Assembly: GCF_000407185.1 (NCBI RefSeq)
Contig: NZ_KE136481.1
Span: 203,136 to 267,135, forward strand
DNA from: Enterococcus malodoratus ATCC 43197
Lineage (GTDB): Bacteria > Bacillota > Bacilli > Lactobacillales > Enterococcaceae
DNA: 64,000 bases
Direction: 5' to 3'
Positions 16,598-23,301 of the stretch are shown piece by piece. Position 1 is the stretch's first letter. Each line of letters starts with the position of its first letter. The translations under genes were made by a program, and so were the position numbers. The notes under the pieces were generated by a model, which saw only the letters and a program-made list of their open reading frames with translations, did no database searches and was not told where the DNA came from.

Positions 16598-17644
16598 TTA
16601 TAAAAAGTCTTTGATTTCTGTTAGTTTGATTTTTTGAATATAAGCTTTACCGATGTCTTCTAGTAAAATAATGTTTAAACTGTTTCCCCGCGCCTTTTTA
16701 TCATGGGTGATGGCGGAATAAAACTCTTCAGCGTTCCAAGGCTGATACTCGATTGGCAATTGATATTTTTGATTCATCGCCATGATCTTGTTGGTGATTC
16801 CAGCTGGTGAAAGGTTCTTTTCCTCCGCCGTCTGGGATATCTTCACCATTCCGATCGCAACTGCTTCACCATGGCTGATTTTTCCATAGCCGGCAGTGTT
16901 TTCGATCGCGTGGCCGATCGTATGACCAAAGTTCAACAATAAACGTGACCCATTATCGAACTCATCTTCTTCTACAACTGTTTTCTTCACTTGCAGAGCT
17001 TTGAGAATGATCGCTTCACTATGGTCTAAAAGATCTTGGATTCCTGTTAGTTTCTCAAGGTCTTGCCACAGTGAAGCATCACTGATTGCCCCACATTTGA
17101 TGATTTCCGCGATGCCTTCACGAACTCGAAGTTCGGGCAGCGTATTTAATGTCTCTGGATCGATCAATACACCATCAGGTTGAGCGAAAGTACCAATCAT
17201 ATTTTTAGCCATACTTGAATTCACTGCTGTCTTTCCGCCAATACTAGAATCGACTTGAGCTAGTAATGAGGTCGGTATCTGAACAAACGCGATACCTCGC
17301 ATATAAGTAGAAGCAACGAAGCTGGCCAAGTCGCCAACAACACCTCCGCCCAAAGCGATGACAGCGTCACTGCGAGTAAATTGCTGATCGGCTAGAAAAT
17401 CGTAAAGGTTATTCGCCATTTTCAATGATTTGCTGCTTTCACCTGCGGGTACTGTATAATGGCATACCTCGTAGTCGGCTAATTGCTGCTTGATTTTTTT
17501 CCCGTAAATCGGAAAAACATGTTCATCGCTGATAATCGCGATTTTTTTATTTTGCCAAAGTGAGGCGATCCATTCGCCCACAGAATCTAAGGCATGACGT
17601 TTTACAATGATCTCATACGTTTTTTCTGGTAAAACAATTTCCAT
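16598..17644 (-). CDS. aroB: 3-dehydroquinate synthase
   Basis: A 348-residue NAD- and metal-dependent enzyme closing DAHP to 3-dehydroquinate. The NAD-binding GGGVVGDLASFVASTYMRG and the substrate/metal residues in DSSIGGKTAVN, REGIAEIIKCG, LLNFGHTIGHAIE and HGEAVAIGM are intact. It is third in the operon, 16 bases after aroF. No type I or II dehydroquinase gene (aroD/aroQ) was found in this operon, so step 3 must be encoded elsewhere. Confidence 0.96.
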   Translation of the reverse strand: MEIVLPEKTYEIIVKRHALDSVGEWIASLWQNKKIAIISDEHVFPIYGKKIKQQLADYEVCHYTVPAGESSKSLKMANNLYDFLADQQFTRSDAVIALGGGVVGDLASFVASTYMRGIAFVQIPTSLLAQVDSSIGGKTAVNSSMAKNMIGTFAQPDGVLIDPETLNTLPELRVREGIAEIIKCGAISDASLWQDLEKLTGIQDLLDHSEAIILKALQVKKTVVEEDEFDNGSRLLLNFGHTIGHAIENTAGYGKISHGEAVAIGMVKISQTAEEKNLSPAGITNKIMAMNQKYQLPIEYQPWNAEEFYSAITHDKKARGNSLNIILLEDIGKAYIQKIKLTEIKDFL

Positions 17645-17660
17645 GAAACGTTCCCCCTAC

Positions 17661-18701
17661 TTAGATAAGTGAAGCTTCTTTTGTCAGTGCTTTAACCTTT
17701 TGCATCGCTTCAACCATGATCTCAACTTCACTCATCATTGTAAGGTAGTTTTTCTCATTCAATGATTGTTCACCATCAGACCATGCGTGCAATGGATCAG
17801 GATGGATCTCGACGATCATACCGTCCGCTCCACTAGCAACACCTGCGCGAGCCATTGGGGCAACTAGGTCCCAAACGCCTGTACCGTGACTTGGGTCAAC
17901 GATGATTGGGAAATGGCTCAATTTTTTGATTAATGGCACGGCACTTAAATCGAAGGTATTCCGTGTCGCTGTTTCGTAAGTACGAATCCCGCGTTCAATG
18001 AAAATGATTTTCGAATTGCCTTGAACAGCGATGTATTCAGCGGCATTCAACCATTCTTGGATCGTACCTGAGATTCCGCGTTTCAAGCCGATTGGTTTAC
18101 CTGTCTTACCAACTGCTTCTAATAAGCGAAAGTTTTGCATGTTTCGTGCACCGATTTGAATGATATCAGCGTATTCGCAGACAACATCGATATGAGCTTC
18201 ATCCATAACTTCTGTGATTACCTTTAGGCCATGAGCATCAGCGGCTTTGCGCATGATCTTCAAGCCTTCTTCACCTAACCCTTGGAAAGCGTATGGAGAA
18301 GTACGAGGTTTGTATGCTCCGCCGCGTAAGATTTTTGCTCCGCCGGCTTTTGCCATGCGTGCTGTTTCCATAATTTGCTCTTCGCCTTCGACTGAACAAG
18401 GACCAGCCATTGTTACAAAGCTGCCATCACCAATTTTTACGCCATCAACATCAACAACCGTATCTTGTGGATGGAATTCTCTTGACGTTAATTTGTAGGT
18501 GTTTGAAATCGCTACTGCTCGTTCAACAACACTGTATGCTTGAAACGGCACATTTTGAATAATCTTTGGATCTCCTAGCAGACCTAAAACTAAACGATCT
18601 TTTCCGTGATTGATTTGTACACCTAAACCCTCTTCTTTAATGCGAGATAAGATGGGTGATAATTCTGATTCCTGAATACCTTTTTTTATAATTAAGATCA
18701 T
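17661..18701 (-). CDS. aroF: DAHP synthase, type I-beta with N-terminal regulatory domain
   Basis: A 346-residue enzyme condensing PEP and erythrose-4-phosphate, the entry to the shikimate pathway. The first about 70 residues ([20 protein letters not shown] onwards) form the ferredoxin/ACT-like domain which in homologues such as the Thermotoga enzyme mediates Tyr or Phe inhibition. The barrel carries [55 protein letters not shown] and VDPSHGTG. The start was set at 18701 behind AAGGAAG. It lies 21 bases after aroE. Confidence 0.94.
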   Translation of the reverse strand: MILIIKKGIQESELSPILSRIKEEGLGVQINHGKDRLVLGLLGDPKIIQNVPFQAYSVVERAVAISNTYKLTSREFHPQDTVVDVDGVKIGDGSFVTMAGPCSVEGEEQIMETARMAKAGGAKILRGGAYKPRTSPYAFQGLGEEGLKIMRKAADAHGLKVITEVMDEAHIDVVCEYADIIQIGARNMQNFRLLEAVGKTGKPIGLKRGISGTIQEWLNAAEYIAVQGNSKIIFIERGIRTYETATRNTFDLSAVPLIKKLSHFPIIVDPSHGTGVWDLVAPMARAGVASGADGMIVEIHPDPLHAWSDGEQSLNEKNYLTMMSEVEIMVEAMQKVKALTKEASLI

Positions 18702-18722
18702 AGTAAAAACTTCCTTCACTTT

Positions 18723-19601
18723 TTATTTTTTAATTTCTTTTTCCAATAATGGTTGGATTTGTTCGACGGGCATTTCCTTGCCTGTCCATAAGTTGAATGC
18801 CGCAGCTCCTTGATAAAGCAGCATGTCTAAACCATTAACTGCTTTTGCTCCGGTTGCTTTCGCGGCTTTTAACAATTTGGTTTCACCTGGATGATAGATC
18901 ACATCGAAAACTGGCAAGTCTTTTCTTAGCAGTCCTTCATTTGGCAAAGGCATTTGATCTGTCTTTGGCGCCATTCCAATATTGGTGGCATTGATCAATA
19001 GACTGCTTGCTGCTAAAGAGTCGGCCAATTGTTTTTCATCTGTTAAATCGTGCAGTTGAATTTGACAGTTGGTTTCTTCAGCAATCATGGCCAGTTTCGG
19101 TTCGATTTTTTGATAAAAGTCATCTTTGATGTTAAAAACATCAATGGCTTCTACGCCGTCGATCGCCGCTTGTGTGATAATCGCGGTGGCGGCACCACCA
19201 GCGCCAAGAATCGTCATTCTCTTGCCGATGATCTCAATTCCGTTTTGCTTCAAACTTTCCATACAGCCGATGCCATCTGTGATATGCCCGATTAACTTAC
19301 CATCTTGGTTCACGATGGTATTGATTGCCCCGATCAAGCGAGCTGCCTGACTGAGTTCATCAACATATTTGACGGCTTCCATCTTGTGAGGCATCGATAA
19401 ATTGATTCCCAACATTTCAAGATCGCGAATGGCTTGAATACTTTCGCCAAGTCTTTCCGGCTGAACGTCAAAGCTTAAATAGACCGCATCAACCCCCGTT
19501 GCCTGGAACGCTGTTGTGTGCATCATTGGTGAAAAGCTGTGCCTTGCCGGCAGTGCAAACAAGCCAGCTAAACGCGTTCTTCCTGAAATTTCATTTTCCA
19601 T
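18723..19601 (-). CDS. aroE: Shikimate dehydrogenase
   Basis: A 292-residue NADPH-dependent reductase of 3-dehydroshikimate. Visible are the shikimate-binding LPARHSFSPMMHTTAF, NLSMPHKMEAVKYVDEL with the catalytic Lys, GAINTIVN, the GAGGAATAII nucleotide loop, INATNIGMAP and NGLDMLLYQGAAAFNLWTG. It is the first structural gene of the aro operon, behind AGGAGTGAGGAAAG-ATG and a leader of about 500 nt that carries a Tyr/Phe attenuator. Confidence 0.95.
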   Translation of the reverse strand: MENEISGRTRLAGLFALPARHSFSPMMHTTAFQATGVDAVYLSFDVQPERLGESIQAIRDLEMLGINLSMPHKMEAVKYVDELSQAARLIGAINTIVNQDGKLIGHITDGIGCMESLKQNGIEIIGKRMTILGAGGAATAIITQAAIDGVEAIDVFNIKDDFYQKIEPKLAMIAEETNCQIQLHDLTDEKQLADSLAASSLLINATNIGMAPKTDQMPLPNEGLLRKDLPVFDVIYHPGETKLLKAAKATGAKAVNGLDMLLYQGAAAFNLWTGKEMPVEQIQPLLEKEIKK

Positions 19602-19653
19602 CTTTCCTCACTCCTATTCCTAAATAATTTTTTCTGACATGAAAAATTTTACC

Positions 19654-19667
19654 AATCGTATACGATT
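19654..19667. promoter_or_regulatory. 14-bp perfect palindrome upstream of aroE
   Basis: aatcgtatacgatt is self-complementary and lies about 55 bases before the aroE start, downstream of the attenuator. It could be a protein operator or a small RNA hairpin. No regulator is adjacent. Confidence 0.35.
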
Positions 19668-19815
19668 CCTCTAATCTGCTAAAGCAGAAAAAGTAACTCG
19701 CATCCTTCCATAACACTAGTCAACCTTCAATCAGCTACTTAAAACCAGCTATTTCGGAACCAATGAACTTATTTTCCAAAAACCGGAAAAATAAATTTAT
19801 TCTCTTTTCGCGTAT

Positions 19816-19851
19816 GCTTCCACTAATCGTGCTGAAGCCCGACGTGGAAGC
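19816..19851 (-). other. Stem-loop in the aro leader after the second terminator
   Basis: The arms gcttccac (19816-19823) and gtggaagc (19844-19851) form an 8-bp stem with a 20-base loop in the leader RNA, immediately after terminator T2. It could stabilise the processed operon mRNA. Function is unknown. Confidence 0.4.
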
Positions 19852-19854
19852 CAC

Positions 19855-19889
19855 AAAAAAGGCCCACTGTAGAAAATCTACAATGAGCC
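19855..19889 (-). terminator. Aro leader terminator T2
   Basis: RNA arms at 19877-19889 (segment 6) and 19861-19873 (segment 7) pair over 13 bp, including two G-U pairs, around a 3-nt loop. A T-run follows on the leftward strand at 19855-19860. It stands about 50 bases after T1, so the leader ends in two intrinsic terminators in series. Confidence 0.85.
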
Positions 19890-20023
19890 TAGTCTCCCAA
19901 AAAATACTAAAGAAAAAGCCACTATAGATTTTCATCTATGTGGCATTAAGTCGAACTTAATATCCTTAGCCATCATAGATACAAACTTGTTGTAGTCTGC
20001 ATCCATGAATCATGAACACAAAC
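19861..20023 (-). promoter_or_regulatory. Tyr/Phe leader-peptide attenuator of the aro operon
   Basis: Seven alternating RNA segments follow the leader peptide: S1 20011-20023, S2 19995-20007, S3 19969-19986, S4 19934-19944, S5 19918-19929, S6 19877-19889 and S7 19861-19873. S1:2 (13 bp, 3-nt loop) excludes S2:3 (13 bp, 8-nt loop), and G-U wobbles are what allow S2 to pair with both neighbours. S3:4 is an 11-bp antiterminator against T1 (4:5). S5:6 (10 bp, 19919-19928 with 19877-19886) would block T2 (6:7). S1 begins at the base after the leader stop codon, so a ribosome reaching the stop masks S1 (terminate), while one stalled on Tyr/Phe codons leaves S1 free (read through). No T-box motif is present. 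Pairings were read by eye, without energies. Confidence 0.8.
19909..19944 (-). terminator. Aro leader terminator T1
   Basis: Segment 4 (19934-19944, RNA gccacatagat) pairs with segment 5 (19918-19929, RNA atctatagtggc) around a GAAA loop with one bulge. UUUUUCUUU follows in the RNA. Segment 4 can alternatively pair with segment 3 (19969-19980) over 11 bp, also with one bulge, which would abolish T1. Confidence 0.85.
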
Positions 20024-20086
20024 CTATCTAAAATAGCTAAAGTAATAATTATTCAGTTGTGTGTGCGTACTCTTATTCTTATTCAT
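20024..20086 (-). CDS. Aro operon leader peptide (Tyr/Phe-rich)
   Basis: A 20-codon reading frame encoding MNKNKSTHTQLNNYYFSYFR and ending in TAG. Five of the last seven residues are Tyr or Phe (Y14, Y15, F16, Y18, F19). GGAG is placed 8 bases upstream of the ATG, and the predicted transcription start lies about 28 bases upstream, so it is the first translated frame of the aro mRNA. The stop codon directly adjoins attenuator segment S1. This is the hallmark of a ribosome-stalling sensor of charged Tyr- and Phe-tRNA, as in the pheA and trp leaders of enteric bacteria. The peptide itself probably has no other role. It was found by reading the leader strand; it is too short for ordinary gene calling. 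Confidence 0.85.
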   Translation of the reverse strand: MNKNKSTHTQLNNYYFSYFR

Positions 20087-20120
20087 AAAAACCGCTCCAA
20101 ACTGATTTAAGATTGAACTT

Positions 20121-20149
20121 AGTATAGATTTGTTTTTCTGATAAGTCAA
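20121..20149 (-). promoter_or_regulatory. Promoter of the aro operon
   Basis: On the leftward strand TTGACT (20144-20149) and TATACT (20121-20126) are separated by 17 bases. The expected start is near 20114, about 500 bases ahead of aroE. Confidence 0.8.
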
Positions 20150-20183
20150 CCCATTACTTTAATTTTCTGTAAAAAAGTTTTTT

Positions 20184-20966
20184 TTACATTACTTCAGCTA
20201 CTGTCTCGCTCTCTTCAAATAGCAGGAATAAATCTGCTAACGTCATCCGTTCCTTCTCTTCCCCTCGGATGTCTTTGATGATTTCCCCTTTTTCCATAAC
20301 GATCACGCGATCGCCGTAATGCAGAGCGTCTTCCATTTTATGGGTGACCATCAAACAGGTCAGATTTTCTTCTTTGATTCGCTGATCAGTCAGCGTCATT
20401 AATTGCTTCGCTGTTTTCGGATCGAGTGCAGCTGTGTGTTCATCTAATAGTAATAAGTCGGGTTTCGTAATTGTCGCCATCAGCAAACTTAAAGCTTGTC
20501 TTTGTCCGCCGGAAAGAAATCCTGTTGGTGTATCGAGGTGGTTCTCCAGACCGTTGCCGATCAGTTTGCACAATTCACGATACATTTCTTTCTTTTGGTT
20601 TAATTGCCGTTGACGCAATCGCCGTTTTAGTCCGCGTTTTTCTGCTAATCCTAAATTTTCTGCTACCGTCAATCGTGGTGCCGTCCCCATTTTCGGATCC
20701 TGAAACACACGAGAGATCGATGTCGCACGCTGTTCTTCAGAAAGTTTAGTTAAATTTTTTCCCATTACTGAGACGGTTCCGCTGTCTAATTGCAGGTTGC
20801 CGGAAATACTATTAAACAGAGTGCTTTTCCCTGCGCCGTTTCCGCCAAGGACAGTGACGAACTCTCCGGGAGCGATCGTCAAATCGACATTGTTCAGGAT
20901 TCTGCGCTTATCATTGACGCCGTTGCTGATGGTCTTGCTCGCGTTTCTTACCTCTAATGCGTTCAT
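20184..20966 (-). CDS. trpZ: ABC transporter ATP-binding protein, tryptophan-type (TrpZ)
   Basis: A 260-residue ATPase. Walker A is VLGGNGAGKSTLFNSI near residue 37, the Q-loop lies in SRVFQDPKMGT, the signature is FLSGGQRQALSLLMA near 155, Walker B is DLLLLDEHTAALDPKTA, and the switch His is in VTHKMEDAL. It belongs to the COG1101 type paired with COG4120 permeases and COG2984 binding proteins, which in streptococci were named TrpXYZ from their Trp-responsive regulation. The leader peptide with Trp codons upstream supports the same substrate here. The start lies 4 bases after the permease stop. Confidence 0.85.
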   Translation of the reverse strand: MNALEVRNASKTISNGVNDKRRILNNVDLTIAPGEFVTVLGGNGAGKSTLFNSISGNLQLDSGTVSVMGKNLTKLSEEQRATSISRVFQDPKMGTAPRLTVAENLGLAEKRGLKRRLRQRQLNQKKEMYRELCKLIGNGLENHLDTPTGFLSGGQRQALSLLMATITKPDLLLLDEHTAALDPKTAKQLMTLTDQRIKEENLTCLMVTHKMEDALHYGDRVIVMEKGEIIKDIRGEEKERMTLADLFLLFEESETVAEVM

Positions 20967-20970
20967 ACGA

Positions 20971-21852
20971 TCACTCCTCCTTTTCCAATCCAGTTTTCAA
21001 ATTCAAGGCTTCTTTCAATCTTGGAATCATCAAGCACAATGCCAAAATGATTGAAGAGAAAATCTTCAAATAAGTTGTATCTAATCCAACTTTGATGATG
21101 ATTAAAATCAATAATTGATAAATGATACTACCTAAAACGATTGCGACAAGTCTTTCAACAAAAGTGACTTCACCATACAGGACCTCACCGATGATGATCG
21201 AAGCTAGACCGATAACGATTACACCGACCCCTTTACCGATATCCGCATAGCCGTCATTTTGTGCAATCAACGCGCCTGATAGAGCAATCACACCATTTGA
21301 TAAAGTCAAACCGATCACTTTCATGCGATCTGTGTTGATACCGATCGAACGCGCCATATTTTCATTATCGCCAGTAGCGATATATGCTTGACCAAAATCT
21401 GTAAAAAAGAAAAACAGCAGCAAGACCACGATGATCACGATTGCGATCAAGCCTAACAATACGATATCAAAATGATCCGGCAGATTTAGGTTCGTAAAGA
21501 AATCTTGAATCTTTGGCTGCTTCAACAAGGAAAGATTCGGTGTCTGCATAATGAAAAGCATCACCGAGTTCAATCCTGACATGACTAAAATTCCAGCTAA
21601 GATGACCGGGATTTTTCCTTTAGTGTAAAGCATGCCCGTAATAAACCCGGCACACATACCTGCGACGATTCCTAAAAGTGTCGCGAGAAACGGGGATACG
21701 CCGTTAGTGATCGCCGTTACACAGACTGCTCCGCCTAACGGAAATGAACCCTCTGTTGTCATATCCGGGAAATTTAGGATCCGGTACGTCATGAAAATAC
21801 CTAATCCTAAAATACCCCATAAAAATCCTTGTCCTATCGCTGAAATTACCAT
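20971..21852 (-). CDS. trpY: ABC transporter permease, tryptophan-type (TrpY)
   Basis: A 293-residue membrane protein with about eight hydrophobic segments, matching the branched-chain/BMP-type permease family (COG4120). It begins MVISAIGQGFLWGILGLGIFMTYRILNFPDMTTEGSFPLGGAV, a conserved N-terminal signature of this group, and contains DNENMARSIGINTDRMKVIGLTLSNG, the loop that contacts the ATPase. A single permease probably forms a homodimer. Substrate assignment follows the binding protein and the Trp-codon leader. Confidence 0.85.
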   Translation of the reverse strand: MVISAIGQGFLWGILGLGIFMTYRILNFPDMTTEGSFPLGGAVCVTAITNGVSPFLATLLGIVAGMCAGFITGMLYTKGKIPVILAGILVMSGLNSVMLFIMQTPNLSLLKQPKIQDFFTNLNLPDHFDIVLLGLIAIVIIVVLLLFFFFTDFGQAYIATGDNENMARSIGINTDRMKVIGLTLSNGVIALSGALIAQNDGYADIGKGVGVIVIGLASIIIGEVLYGEVTFVERLVAIVLGSIIYQLLILIIIKVGLDTTYLKIFSSIILALCLMIPRLKEALNLKTGLEKEE

Positions 21853-21856
21853 TTGT

Positions 21857-22867
21857 CTACTCCCCTTTAACTACTTCTGCTTTTTCTTTGATTTTATCTG
21901 GAATCGTAATTCCTAATTCTTTGGCTTTTTCTTCATTGATAATCATATCGCCATAATCGATTACATTGACTGGTGTGTCTGCTGGTTTTGATTTACCGCT
22001 TAATACATTAGCAGCCATTTTTCCAGATTCAACACCTAGCTCAAATTGATTTTGTCCCACAGTTGCGATTCCGCCTTCTTTCACCATGTTGTCCACCGAA
22101 ACAAACACAGGCTTCTTCGCTTTGTCTGACTCACTGATCATTGTTTGGAAGGCACTGGCGATCGTGTTGTCTTGCGGGATGTATAAGTAGTCTGTTTCTT
22201 GACAAGCTTGCTGTGTGATCTGAGCGATATCATTACTTGAACTGATCGCATATTTCTTTACAGTCAAGCCCTCTTTGGTCGCACGTTTTTCGGCCCGGTC
22301 AATTTGTGATTTAGAGTTTTCTTCTGAAGATGAGTAGATCATTCCAACGGTTTTTGCATCAGGGAACATTTCTTTCGCCATATCTAATTGCTGATCAACC
22401 GGCGTTAAATTATTTACACCTGTGATATTTCCACCGGGATGCTTCAAATCTTTGACTAGACCCGCTCCGATCGGATCGCTGATCGCTGACATGATGATCG
22501 GCTTGTCGCTAGTCGCGTTGGCCAATGCTTTGGCTGCGGGAGTTGCAACACCAATTAAGACATCCGAGTTTTTTTCTAACAGTTGTTGGCTCATGCTGTT
22601 CAATTTACTTTGATCACCTTGACCGTTTAAAAATTCAATTTTGATATTCTTGCCGTCTTCATAGCCCTCATCTTTTAATCCTTTGATCACACCGTCTTTG
22701 ATTTGATCTAACGATGGGTGACTGATGAATTGCAAGATACCGACAGTCTTCATTTCTTCCTTATCTGCTGTAGCGTCTGTTTGACGCGAACCCATTTGAT
22801 AAGCGAATACCCCGATTAGTACAACTGCTAACGCGATGATTGATCCAATAATTCCTTTATTTTTCAT
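21857..22867 (-). CDS. trpX: ABC transporter substrate-binding protein, tryptophan-type (TrpX)
   Basis: A 336-residue binding protein of the COG2984 family. It has an N-terminal hydrophobic segment (IGSIIALAVVLIGVFAYQM, about 5-23), then TVGILQFISHPSLDQIKDGVIKGL, GVATPAAKALANATSDKPIIMSAISDPIGAGLV and VGMIYSSSEENS. No lipobox Cys follows the hydrophobic stretch, so it seems to be held by an uncleaved anchor rather than a lipid. Family members bind amino-acid-like ligands, and the Trp codons in the leader point to tryptophan or a precursor. It is the first gene of the operon, behind GGAGG. Confidence 0.85.
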   Translation of the reverse strand: MKNKGIIGSIIALAVVLIGVFAYQMGSRQTDATADKEEMKTVGILQFISHPSLDQIKDGVIKGLKDEGYEDGKNIKIEFLNGQGDQSKLNSMSQQLLEKNSDVLIGVATPAAKALANATSDKPIIMSAISDPIGAGLVKDLKHPGGNITGVNNLTPVDQQLDMAKEMFPDAKTVGMIYSSSEENSKSQIDRAEKRATKEGLTVKKYAISSSNDIAQITQQACQETDYLYIPQDNTIASAFQTMISESDKAKKPVFVSVDNMVKEGGIATVGQNQFELGVESGKMAANVLSGKSKPADTPVNVIDYGDMIINEEKAKELGITIPDKIKEKAEVVKGE

Positions 22868-22966
22868 GATTAATTCCTCCGGTTTTTGTTTTTTTGATGG
22901 TACTGGTCTTGAAGGCTGCTAACTCACTAGTAGTTTACTAGCTGTAGCACGATTAGAAAAACTGGC

Positions 22967-23005
22967 AAAAAAAGACAACTACCCCAAATTTAACGGTAGT
23001 TGTCT
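22967..23005 (-). terminator. Trp transporter leader terminator T2
   Basis: Segment 6 (22995-23005) and segment 7 (22973-22983) are exact 11-bp complements (agacaactacc type) with an 11-nt loop. A T-run follows on the leftward strand. It lies between T1 and the trpX start. Confidence 0.88.
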
Positions 23006-23132
23006 TAGAAAAAACAAAAACCGCATAGATATAGTCTCTATGCGGGAATAAGCATCAAAAAATATCCAGCATAGATACAAAATTTAGAAGTTGCCTAAAC
23101 GTTGTATCTATGAGTGAATTCATAAATACAAC
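22973..23132 (-). promoter_or_regulatory. Trp leader-peptide attenuator of the TrpXYZ transporter
   Basis: The segment order is the same as before aroE: S1 23120-23132, S2 23101-23113, S3 23066-23080, S4 23034-23045, S5 23021-23029, S6 22995-23005 and S7 22973-22983. S1:2 is a 13-bp hairpin. S2:3 is 11 perfect bp and excludes it. S3:4 (tctatgctgg with ccgcataga, one bulged T) is an antiterminator against T1 (4:5). T2 is 6:7. A weaker S5:6 pairing (23013-23023 with 22994-23004; 4 and 5 bp around a 2x2 internal loop) could open T2. S1 starts at the base after the leader stop. Stalling at the Trp codons should favour read-through and completed translation should favour termination. An 8-bp stem (23168-23175 with 23132-23139) also encloses both Trp codons. 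Confidence 0.8.
23009..23045 (-). terminator. Trp transporter leader terminator T1
   Basis: RNA ccgcataga (23037-23045) pairs with tctatgcgg (23021-23029) over 9 bp with a 7-nt loop, then UUUUUGUUUUUU. The upstream arm can instead pair with segment 3, which ends ...tctatgctgg. Confidence 0.88.
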
Positions 23133-23189
23133 TTATCTACGCCAGTTTTGCCAGCTATTCAATTGATTAGATAAGTTTGCGTGTCTCAT
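23133..23189 (-). CDS. Trp transporter leader peptide (two Trp codons)
   Basis: An 18-codon frame encoding MRHANLSNQLNSWQNWRR and ending in TAA. The two TGG codons are at 23151-23153 and 23142-23144. AAGGAG is 8 bases upstream of ATG, and the predicted transcript start is about 30 bases upstream. Two Trp in 18 residues is far above background, and the stop codon abuts the first strand of the attenuator, as in enteric trpL. It is read as a sensor of charged Trp-tRNA. No T-box motif occurs in this leader. It is too short for ordinary gene calling. Confidence 0.85.
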   Translation of the reverse strand: MRHANLSNQLNSWQNWRR

Positions 23190-23225
23190 GAATGTCACTC
23201 CTTTTTCTTTTTTAAGGTTGAGGTT

Positions 23226-23254
23226 AGTTTAGCCGAAAAAAAATCGACTGTCAA
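23226..23254 (-). promoter_or_regulatory. Promoter of the trpXYZ operon
   Basis: On the leftward strand TTGACA (23249-23254) and TAAACT (23226-23231) are separated by 17 bases. The expected start is near 23219. Confidence 0.82.
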
Positions 23255-23301
23255 CTCTTTTTATTAAAAAAAACTCATTTATTTTATTCGTACTCTCATT
23301 T

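Noticed and set aside
19735-19935. 66-codon leftward frame in the aro leader
   Set aside because: It overlaps terminators T1 and T2, has no ribosome binding site and no recognisable protein features.
19602-20114. T-box riboswitch for the aro operon
   Set aside because: No ggtggtaccgcg-type T-box motif occurs in the leader; the leader-peptide attenuator explains the terminators better. The same holds for the trpX leader.
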